Positions 15,260 through 21,945 of a stretch of 21,945 bases of DNA are shown one piece after another. The stretch lies in the NCBI GenBank assembly GCA_964404205.1, contig CAYOJD010000048.1:1-21945 (forward strand), given 5' to 3'. Origin of the DNA: CAZWBR01 sp964404205. Lineage in GTDB: Bacteria; Bacteroidota; Bacteroidia; Bacteroidales; Prolixibacteraceae. The translations under genes were made by a program, and so were the position numbers. The notes beneath the pieces were generated by a model. That model did no database searches. It was given only the letters and a program-made list of their open reading frames with translations, and was not told where the DNA came from. Position 1 is the first letter of the stretch. Each line of letters opens with the position of its first letter.

Positions 15260-17928
15260 AAAGGAAAAGTTTGGGAAGATTTTTATATATAATCGTGTTG
15301 TTGTTTCTGTCAATCAGTGCAATTTCCGCTTTGCAAGGCCAGGAACAGCCCGGCAGGGAAAGTCGTAGAAAACCACGGGCCAATATTCAAAATCAGAAAG
15401 ATACACTGGTTCAAAAACCGGACACAGCCGATGCGGTTGTACCCGATTCAACCTTTGCAGATAATGAAGCAGAATCGGGCATCGATGCTGAAGTCGAATA
15501 CAAGGCCGACGGTTATATCACACTAAGCAACTCGAACAACAAAGTTTACATGTACAAAAATGCCCAGGTCAATTACAAAGATATTGAACTGAAGGCCGAT
15601 TATATTGAATTAAACCGCGACAGCAATACCGTTTATGCCATCGGAAAACCCGATTCGACCGGCACAATTGCTGGTAAACCCATCTTTAAACAAGGGGATC
15701 AAGAATTTGAAGCCGATGAAATTCGATATAATTTTAAAACCAAAAAGGGGATTATTACCGGTGTGGTAACAGAACAGGAGGGCGGGTTTATCCATAGTGG
15801 AAAAACCAAGCTAATGAACGACTCGACCTATAACCTTCGAAATGGAAAATATACCACCTGCGATGCCGAAAATCCTCATTTCTATCTCGAGATGACAAAG
15901 GCAAAGTTGTTGTCAAACAAAAAGATTGTGACAGGGCCTGCTTATCTGGTTGTCGAAGATTTACCCATTTACTTCGTTTTTATTCCGTTTGGGTTCTTCC
16001 CCAATTCGCCCAAATATTCATCGGGTTTTCTGATGCCAACCTATGGTGATGAAAACAACCGTGGATATTTTCTTCGTGATATGGGATATTATTGGGCAGC
16101 CAACGATTACTTCGATGTTGCTTTGCGAGGCGATATCTATTCAAAAGGTTCGCGAGGTATCAAACTGCATACCAACTATCGTTTGCGTTATAAATTCAGT
16201 GGGGGGCTCGATATTAAATACTACAAAAACGTATTTGGAGACAAAGGATTACCTGATTACCGAACACAAAACGATTTTGCCATTACCTGGAACCACACCA
16301 TGGATCCCAAGGCAAGCACAAACCAAACTTTTAGCGCGAGTGTCAACTTTTCGACCAGTCAGTACGACCAGAACAATGCGCTTTCAACGCAAAACTATCT
16401 GACCAACACCAAACAATCGAGTGTTTCGTATTCAAAACGCTGGGAGAATTCACCGTTCAACCTATCAACCAGTTTGCGCCACTCGCAAAATAGCCGTGAT
16501 ACGACCATTAGCTTAACATTGCCACAGTTGACCTTCAACATGTCGCGTATCTATCCGTTCAAATCGAAAAACCGGGTTGGGAAGGAACATTGGTACGAAA
16601 AAATCGGTATTACCTACTCGATGGACATGCAAAATACCATCAATACCAAAGAGGATAAACTGCTTAACTCATCATTTTCGACCGATTGGCGCAACGGTAT
16701 AAAACACTCAATCCCGTTGAGTACCTCTTTTAAACTCCTAAAACACTTAACCATTAGTCCTTCTCTGAGTTATAACGAGCGTTGGTACACACAGGAAATC
16801 AGAAAGGCATACAACCAGCAGACTCAAAAAGTTGAAACAACCGATACCATATCTGGCTTTTCGCGCGATTACGACTATTCGTTCAGTGTTGGTGCGTCAA
16901 CCAAGTTATACGGAAACTACTTACCGCTAAATCCAAAATCAAAAATTGTAGGTATCCGCCATGTGATGACCCCAAGTGTAAGCTTCAGCATGAGGCCCGA
17001 CTTCAGCAACCCTCGATATGGCATGTACGAAACGGTCGAATATTACGATGAAAATGGGTTTCCGGTAAGTTTACGTTATCCGGTACACGAAAATACCATC
17101 TATGGGACCGCAGGTGCCGGACGCTCCGGGTCAATTGGTTTCAGTTTGAGCAATACGCTTGAAATGAAAAAATTAAATGACAGGGATACCACCAGTAACG
17201 ATAAATACAAAAAGATTAAAATTCTTGACCAACTCAACCTGAGTACGTCGTACAACCTTGCTGCCGATTCGCTGAACCTCTCAAATATCAATCTGACCGC
17301 AAGAACTAAGGTGGCAGGCATTGATGTGAATATGGGTGCTATTTTTGACCCCTACGTTTATCAGGATGGTCATCTAATCAATCAGTTCGAGGTTACTAAA
17401 AGTGGTAAGCTGGCCCGTATGACCAGCGCGAATTTATCATTTGGCTATGCGTTTAAGTCGAAAGATAAAAAAGAGGGCAATACAGCCAATACACAGGAAG
17501 GAGCTGAAGCCGAAGCCAATAGCGATCAGGCGTTAATCGAGAATTTGAGAAATACCTACAATGAAATACCTGAATATGCCGATTTTAGTGTTCCGTGGGA
17601 TATCCGTTTTGATTACAGTTTCAGGTACAACAAGCCCGATCCGTCAAAAACTGCTTCAATTATGCAAACCGTCGATTTCAGCGGGAATGTGAATTTGACC
17701 AAAAACTGGAAAGTTGGCTTTAACTCAGGTCTGGACATTCAAAAAATGAAAGTCTCATTTACACAAATTAATATCTTCCGCGATTTGCACTGTTTCCAAA
17801 TGTCGCTCAACCTGGTCCCGTTTGGTTACCGGCAGAGTTACAGCTTCACTATCCGGGCCACAGCTTCGATGTTGCAGGATTTGAAACTGACCAAGCAGCA
17901 AAGCTTCTACGATAATCAATATTATTGA
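15256..17928 (+). CDS. lptD: LPS-assembly outer membrane protein LptD (Bacteroidota type)
   Basis: LptD, with LptE, places lipopolysaccharide in the outer leaflet of the outer membrane. The 890 residues start with a signal peptide (LKRKSLGRFLYIIVLLFLSISAIS). An OstA-like periplasmic beta-jellyroll follows (about 75-240; repeated strands such as VNYKDIELKADYIELNRDSNTVYA and TKLMNDSTYNLRNGKYTTCD), then VEDLPIYFVFIPFGFFPN, which leads into the barrel. From about 260 to the end, alternating aromatic/polar strands form a large beta-barrel. The frame upstream is closed by TAA at 15250-15252 and the first internal Met is near residue 99, so TTG at 15256 is the only start that keeps the signal peptide. 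The stop lies 9 nt from the convergent HD gene. The start-site context is unusual (see the upstream ORF). Confidence 0.9.
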   Translation: MKRKSLGRFLYIIVLLFLSISAISALQGQEQPGRESRRKPRANIQNQKDTLVQKPDTADAVVPDSTFADNEAESGIDAEVEYKADGYITLSNSNNKVYMYKNAQVNYKDIELKADYIELNRDSNTVYAIGKPDSTGTIAGKPIFKQGDQEFEADEIRYNFKTKKGIITGVVTEQEGGFIHSGKTKLMNDSTYNLRNGKYTTCDAENPHFYLEMTKAKLLSNKKIVTGPAYLVVEDLPIYFVFIPFGFFPNSPKYSSGFLMPTYGDENNRGYFLRDMGYYWAANDYFDVALRGDIYSKGSRGIKLHTNYRLRYKFSGGLDIKYYKNVFGDKGLPDYRTQNDFAITWNHTMDPKASTNQTFSASVNFSTSQYDQNNALSTQNYLTNTKQSSVSYSKRWENSPFNLSTSLRHSQNSRDTTISLTLPQLTFNMSRIYPFKSKNRVGKEHWYEKIGITYSMDMQNTINTKEDKLLNSSFSTDWRNGIKHSIPLSTSFKLLKHLTISPSLSYNERWYTQEIRKAYNQQTQKVETTDTISGFSRDYDYSFSVGASTKLYGNYLPLNPKSKIVGIRHVMTPSVSFSMRPDFSNPRYGMYETVEYYDENGFPVSLRYPVHENTIYGTAGAGRSGSIGFSLSNTLEMKKLNDRDTTSNDKYKKIKILDQLNLSTSYNLAADSLNLSNINLTARTKVAGIDVNMGAIFDPYVYQDGHLINQFEVTKSGKLARMTSANLSFGYAFKSKDKKEGNTANTQEGAEAEANSDQALIENLRNTYNEIPEYADFSVPWDIRFDYSFRYNKPDPSKTASIMQTVDFSGNVNLTKNWKVGFNSGLDIQKMKVSFTQINIFRDLHCFQMSLNLVPFGYRQSYSFTIRATASMLQDLKLTKQQSFYDNQYY

Positions 17929-17937
17929 TTACGTGTA

Positions 17938-18480
17938 TTATAGAAATATTTCACACCATTCATCAAATCGGCTGATGTTTTTCTTTCCAAATTTCAACAT
18001 CGTTTTTCTGATTTCCTGAACCGGTTTCTCCCGGTATAGTTGTCCGCCACCTTTCGAGTAAAACTTATCGGCAAAGCAGATAATCTGTTCTTCAACCGAT
18101 TCGGGTACATAATTACGCAACGGAAGTGGCAGTTTTTGTTCCAGAATGTCATCGACGGTAATCCCGGTACCGGTATGTCTTTCGCAAACCAGGCCATACT
18201 CCGGAAACCCTTCGTTCGAAAGAAGTTCCTGTCCCAAATATCCGTGACAGATATAAGGATAGTCGCCATAGCAATACAGGTTTGGGGCATTGGTCATAAA
18301 TATGCCGATATCGTGCAACATAGCTGCGTTTCGGATAAAAACAGTATCGGGGTTTAGTTCCGGATGATTGGCCGCTATTCCCAAAGCTTTATCCGTTACC
18401 AACCGACAATGATCAACCAATATGCGAAAAGCTTTCGACCGGGGAGGGTAATATTTCTCGATGACCTGTATTGGATCCAT
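17938..18480 (-). CDS. HD-domain metal-dependent phosphohydrolase
   Basis: A 180-residue HD-superfamily protein. The metal-binding set is visible as His24 (LVDHCRLVT), His56-Asp57 (AAMLHDIGIF), His79 (ICHGYLG), His102 (CERHTGTG) and Asp138 (CFADKFYS). The layout, with six-plus helices and the AMLHDIGIF motif, is that of small stand-alone HD hydrolases annotated as HDIG-domain proteins, which act on nucleotides or other phosphate esters. The substrate is not readable. It is convergent with lptD, leaving no room for a terminator between them, and divergent from the Sel1 gene across 458 nt. An ATG at 18480 is used; no -7 box is evident upstream. Confidence 0.88.
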   Translation of the reverse strand: MDPIQVIEKYYPPRSKAFRILVDHCRLVTDKALGIAANHPELNPDTVFIRNAAMLHDIGIFMTNAPNLYCYGDYPYICHGYLGQELLSNEGFPEYGLVCERHTGTGITVDDILEQKLPLPLRNYVPESVEEQIICFADKFYSKGGGQLYREKPVQEIRKTMLKFGKKNISRFDEWCEIFL

Positions 18481-18938
18481 GGCTTTGTTTGTTTAACAGG
18501 ATAAAATTAAGCCGTTTTATTGGTTATTTCATCTCAATGGGTTTCATTTTGACTTTACCTAATTCATCAATATCTCATTTACCTGAAATATTTTAAAACA
18601 GCTGCGTTTAAATTAGCGCGAGAAAAATTGTAACACCTCGGTTAGTAGCCCCCAATCGGGAGATGAAGGCGGTTATATGCGGAGTTAATGCGGAGTTGAT
18701 GCGGAGTTGATATAGCCTCGGCGTTGATTTCGATACTATTTGAACCATGTAAAAATCTCCCAGGTCATATGCAAGAAACTATTTTATTGATTTTGCTGAA
18801 ATTAAATTCCCCCAAAAGAATTAAAAACGCTGATTTCGTTAAAACAGAAATATGTGGTGAACAAAAAACGTTAATTTTACTCGGTTTTTTCATGGGTACT
18901 AAACCACTTATAACGGAATTCAAACATTGGTTAAAACT
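18481..18938. other. Long spacer between HD gene and Sel1-repeat gene
   Basis: 458 nt with no convincing gene. It holds the 11-bp tandem repeat at 18677-18711. A one-mismatch -7 box (TAATTTTA, near 18872-18879) is the only promoter hint for the Sel1 gene. The small open frame that crosses into the Sel1 start has no recognisable protein features. Confidence 0.5.
18677..18711 (+). repeat. Three tandem 11-bp repeats
   Basis: ATGCGGAGTTA (18677-18687), ATGCGGAGTTG (18688-18698) and ATGCGGAGTTG (18699-18709) follow each other without spacing, then AT. The unit length is one turn of the DNA helix, so each copy faces the same side. It lies about 230 bp before the Sel1 gene and 200 bp before the HD gene. 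Confidence 0.85.
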
Positions 18939-21464
18939 ATGTTCAATTTTAAGAAAGCAGTTGATGCTGAACCACGTGATTACAAAAAAGGGATAGATTG
19001 TCTGGCACAAAACAATATTTCCAAAGCATTGAAACGATTAAGATCGGCCTCAGAAGCAGGTTATAAGCCAGCTGCGATAATGGTCGATTTAATTGAGAAT
19101 GAGCAATCAGGCGATGTAAAGTTCATTTTCGACCAGATAATGAAAGAGGGAATTGCGCTGGCATTTTTAACGTTAGGCAAAAAATATTACGAGGGCGACG
19201 GCCGCAAGCAAAGTTATACCGAATCAGTAAAGTGGTTTTTGGAATCGGCACGTTCAGGCAATGCCGAATCTTGTAATTATATTGGTGAAATGCGCGAGAA
19301 AGGCGAAGGTTTGCCGGTGAGCATGGAAAAAGCATGGGAGTGGTACGAACGTGGCGCTGAGCGGGGCGATACCATTGCAAAATATAATTATGGTCGATTG
19401 TTGCGTTCGGGCGAGGGCGGGACCAAAGACTCGGAAGCAGCTGTTGATAATTGGTATGCGGCTGCCAAAGCCGATTATTTGCCTGCTGTTTATAAAATTG
19501 CTGAAGTTTTTGAAAAGGGGATTACTGTGCCCATTAAACCCGAAAAGGCGTTTGAATGGTACCTTAAGGCAGCCCAAAAAGATTATACCCCTGCATTTGA
19601 AAAAGTTGGATTATGCTATGCCCAGGGCAAAGGCGTTGAAAAGAATGACCAGGAGGCTTTTGCCTGGTTTTCGAAAGATGAAACAATGCTCTCGCCGGAA
19701 GCTGCATTGTTCCTTGGACGTTATTATATTGAAGGCGCATTGGCCGAACGCAATTTAGCGAAGGCCAAAGATTTGATTGCTGAATCGGAAACGGATGGAA
19801 ACAACGAAGCCATCTTTCTGATGGGGAGAATTCTGCACCTTTCAGGAGAAAAGAACTATACGGAATATTATCAAAAAGCGGCTGACAAAGGAAACTCCGA
19901 GGCTCAGGCAGCATTGGCAGGGTTTTATCTTCAGGAAGCCGATGAGAAAGGGATAGACTTTTTAAAGAAAGCGGCACTGAATGGCAGTGCCGAAGCGATG
20001 TACCGTCTTGCCGGGAAATATGAACATGGTATCGATGTTGAAAAGGAGATTAAAACGGCTGTTGATTATTATCGCAGATCGGCTGAAAAAGGTTATACCG
20101 AAGCACAATATAAATACGCCAGCATTTGCATGGCCGGGGAGTGGGTCGAGAAAGATAAATATGCTGCCGGCGATTATTTCACCCGGGCAGCCGATAAGGG
20201 ACATCCGCGGGCAAACTATCTGGTTGGGCTATTGCATGAGAGCGGGCTGCACTACTGGTCTGATAAAGCTAAGGCTTTTGAAAAATATCAGTTTGCAGCT
20301 GAAAACGGTGTCCCCGGTGCGATGTTCAGGATGGGGGTCTATTATGAAAACGGAATGACTGTTGAGCAAAATTTTGTTAAGGCTTTCGAATGGTACGAAA
20401 AAGCAGCCCAAGCCGGTTATGCAAAAGCTTCCTATAATCTGGGTGTTTTGTACGAATCGGGAAAAGGTACAGCCATCAGTTACAAAAAAGCTATTGAACA
20501 ATATGAAGTCGCTGCCAGTGCCGGCATTTCGGAAGCAATGAACAACCTCGGGAATATTTGGCATCAGGGAAAGGGTGTTGATATCGATTTGCAGCAGGCG
20601 CTGAAATGGTACCTGAAAGCCGATGAGGCAGGTTATATGCTGGGAACCTACAATTTAGGCGTGCTTTACTATTTTGGCGATGCCGGTGAAAAAAGCCATC
20701 AAAAGGCGTTCGATTGTTTCACCAAAGCAGCTGAAAACGGATACGCCCAGGCACAGTTTAATCTTGCAGGAATGTATGCCTATGGGGAAGGGGTTGAAAT
20801 TAACATGACCAAAGCATTCGACTGGTATACACTTGCCGCCGAAAATGGTTATGTCGAGGCGTGGCTTCATTTGGGCGAAATTTGGCTTAATGGCGATGGG
20901 CGCGAATCCAATATGGAAAAAGCAGTTGAATGTTTCAGGAAAGCTTCGGAGAATGAAAATGCCGAGGCATCATTTATCCTTTCAGAACTTTTGAAAATAA
21001 GCAATCCGGAACAATCACATCGTTTTCTTGAAAAGGCTGTTTCGCAGGGATCGAATGCCGCAATGAATAACATGTCGGTACATTACCTGTTATCAAACGA
21101 GAACCATCAGAAACTCAAGGCACTCGATTGGCTTACGATCCTTTCGGCCGATAACTACTTTGTTGCCAAATTAAATTTGGCGGTCTGGAGCATCAAATCG
21201 GGCGATTTTCAAAAGGCATACTCCATTTTGCGCGATCAGATGAACAAAGAGGGCGAAGCCAATTACTTAATTGCGTACCTGATATTGACCGGTAACGTAA
21301 ATGTGCCCACGGTTACGGTTGCAGATTTGCTGAATCATGAAAGTTTATCGGATAAACCCTATGCCCATGAACTGCTTAAATTGTCATACGATTGGGAGAG
21401 AAATCAATCCATTCCTCTACAATATTATGTAATAGATCGGAATGAAAATGTGGTAAAATTATAA
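18939..21464 (+). CDS. Large Sel1-like repeat (TPR-related) protein
   Basis: An 841-residue protein built almost wholly of Sel1-like repeats of about 36 residues. I count roughly 20 units from about residue 70 to 790, each close to xAxYxLGxxYExGxGVxxxxxKAxxWYxxAAExGY. Good copies include AMFRMGVYYENGMTVEQ and AKASYNLGVLYESGKGT; units 5-8 and the last three are degenerate. The ATG at 18939 gives MFNFKKAVDAEPRDYKKG with no signal peptide or membrane segment, so a cytoplasmic scaffold or adaptor is likely. The C-terminal 50 residues (LLNHESLSDKPYAHELL... YYVIDRNENVVKL) are not repeat-like. Sel1 proteins bind partners in signalling and stress pathways; no partner domain is fused here and the role is unknown. 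A TTG 12 nt upstream is an alternative start. It has no close plus-strand neighbour, so it is probably transcribed alone. Confidence 0.9.
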   Translation: MFNFKKAVDAEPRDYKKGIDCLAQNNISKALKRLRSASEAGYKPAAIMVDLIENEQSGDVKFIFDQIMKEGIALAFLTLGKKYYEGDGRKQSYTESVKWFLESARSGNAESCNYIGEMREKGEGLPVSMEKAWEWYERGAERGDTIAKYNYGRLLRSGEGGTKDSEAAVDNWYAAAKADYLPAVYKIAEVFEKGITVPIKPEKAFEWYLKAAQKDYTPAFEKVGLCYAQGKGVEKNDQEAFAWFSKDETMLSPEAALFLGRYYIEGALAERNLAKAKDLIAESETDGNNEAIFLMGRILHLSGEKNYTEYYQKAADKGNSEAQAALAGFYLQEADEKGIDFLKKAALNGSAEAMYRLAGKYEHGIDVEKEIKTAVDYYRRSAEKGYTEAQYKYASICMAGEWVEKDKYAAGDYFTRAADKGHPRANYLVGLLHESGLHYWSDKAKAFEKYQFAAENGVPGAMFRMGVYYENGMTVEQNFVKAFEWYEKAAQAGYAKASYNLGVLYESGKGTAISYKKAIEQYEVAASAGISEAMNNLGNIWHQGKGVDIDLQQALKWYLKADEAGYMLGTYNLGVLYYFGDAGEKSHQKAFDCFTKAAENGYAQAQFNLAGMYAYGEGVEINMTKAFDWYTLAAENGYVEAWLHLGEIWLNGDGRESNMEKAVECFRKASENENAEASFILSELLKISNPEQSHRFLEKAVSQGSNAAMNNMSVHYLLSNENHQKLKALDWLTILSADNYFVAKLNLAVWSIKSGDFQKAYSILRDQMNKEGEANYLIAYLILTGNVNVPTVTVADLLNHESLSDKPYAHELLKLSYDWERNQSIPLQYYVIDRNENVVKL

Positions 21465-21945
21465 ATTGACATCCACCACCTTCCCATCAACTAATCATCC
21501 TAAGATGTAATTATCCCTGATTGCGGGCATGGTTATTTATATGATGACGACGGTAAACCAGGCCAAAGGTTAAACAAATATGAATTGTGTTTCATATTTA
21601 CACAACTTTACATTCAGGTAATAAATATGGAGAGATTTGTCAGTTTTACGGCGCTGTAATTTTTTAATGTGTTGATATGTTGAATATTGCAAATATTGAT
21701 AAATGTTATTATCTGTTAAAATATGCCGTTTATGATACAAATTACCCTCTTATTGATGACAATTTACCCTTAGCAGGTATTAAAAGAGTAATAATTTCGT
21801 CTCCTAATTGTAAAATTTACACTAACTAAAAGCAAAAGCGAATGAAGAATGAAATGAAATCACACTATTAAAACTGGACGAATAAAAAAATCGGTTTGCA
21901 TAAGCAAGCTGTAATTATAATCAATTATGTTATGAAGCTATTTAC
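21465..21945. other. Gene-free AT-rich stretch at window end, perhaps the leader of a following gene
   Basis: 481 nt after the Sel1 gene. I see no credible complete gene. It contains an inverted repeat at 21576-21599, a 50-codon open frame (21677-21829) without family features, and an ATG at 21932 beginning M-K-L-F that runs off the edge and could be the N-terminus of the next gene. No Sel1 terminator with a T run was found. Confidence 0.45.
21576..21599. repeat. Perfect 9-bp inverted repeat downstream of the Sel1 gene
   Basis: AAATATGAA (21576-21584) pairs with TTCATATTT (21591-21599) around the 6-nt loop TTGTGT. It lies 111 nt after the Sel1 stop. The AT-rich stem lacks a T run, so it is not a standard terminator. 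It could be an operator or a processing hairpin. Confidence 0.6.

Noticed and set aside
18724..18996. 90-codon open frame before and into the Sel1 gene
   Set aside because: It overlaps the clear Sel1 start in another frame, has no recognisable features, and its tail is the Sel1 coding sequence out of frame.
19123..20564. Several open frames of 80-137 codons on both strands over the Sel1 gene
   Set aside because: They are shadows of a repetitive coding sequence and share no family features.
21677..21829. 50-codon open frame starting MLNIANIDKCYYLLKYAVYD
   Set aside because: It is short, in AT-rich sequence, with no signal peptide, known motif or convincing start context; a chance frame is likely.
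1..21945. Defence system, mobile element, CRISPR array or structural RNA gene
   Set aside because: I looked for transposase or integrase motifs, terminal repeats, spacer-repeat arrays and tRNA-like cloverleaf ends and saw none; the content is core metabolism and envelope genes.

Overview
The window is a moderately AT-rich chromosomal segment from a member of the Bacteroidota, probably class Bacteroidia (a Marinilabiliales/Prolixibacteraceae-type lineage is my guess, not shown). The evidence is the gene set: an Rpb6-type short RNA polymerase omega, a DUF4835 protein, the bamD-rpoZ-coaBC-DUF4835-recN order, an LptD of Bacteroidota type, an MCE protein next to an Amidase_3 amidase, and a PyrB/PyrI pair. 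Several starts are preceded by the Bacteroidota -7 promoter box TAnnTTTG, and there is little sign of Shine-Dalgarno sequences. It is mostly housekeeping core genome. I see no transposase, integrase, CRISPR array, tRNA, rRNA or recognisable defence locus.

Layout. (1) 1-1880: the 3' end of trxB converges on a PLP-dependent acyl-CoA:amino-acid acyltransferase of the serine palmitoyltransferase / cysteate acyltransferase class, with a shared two-way terminator between them. (2) 2102-7177, plus strand: bamD, rpoZ, a hairpin terminator, coaBC (frame broken at an A10 run), a DUF4835 secreted protein and recN. This links outer-membrane assembly, transcription, CoA synthesis and DNA repair. (3) 7306-8163: fabI, which ends in a 4-bp convergent overlap with (4) a minus-strand cluster yigZ-pyrB-pyrI-GAF protein (10641 to 8160), whose close spacing suggests one transcript. 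(5) 10693-12127 minus: dnaA with a terminator after it and a 10-N assembly gap that breaks the frame near codon 70. (6) 12467-15097 minus: an N-acetylmuramoyl-L-alanine amidase followed by an MCE/MlaD-like protein; the two appear to share a C-terminal SPOR-like domain. (7) 15256-17928 plus: lptD, divergent from the amidase and starting at TTG. (8) 17938-18480 minus: an HD-domain hydrolase. (9) 18939-21464 plus: an 841-residue Sel1-repeat protein with about 20 repeats. (10) 21465-21945: no convincing gene.

Envelope building is the dominant theme: BamD inserts outer-membrane proteins, LptD inserts lipopolysaccharide, the MCE protein is predicted to move lipids across the periplasm, the amidase remodels peptidoglycan, FabI makes fatty acids and the PLP enzyme makes sphingoid or sulfonolipid bases. 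The most interesting points are the coaBC slippery run together with altered catalytic residues in its decarboxylase domain, the SPOR-like domain on the MCE protein, the unresolved substrate of the PLP acyltransferase, the TTG start of lptD overlapping a 7-codon upstream ORF, and the long Sel1 protein behind an 11-bp tandem repeat. The N gap and the homopolymer frameshift both point to a draft assembly, so sequence error must be excluded first.
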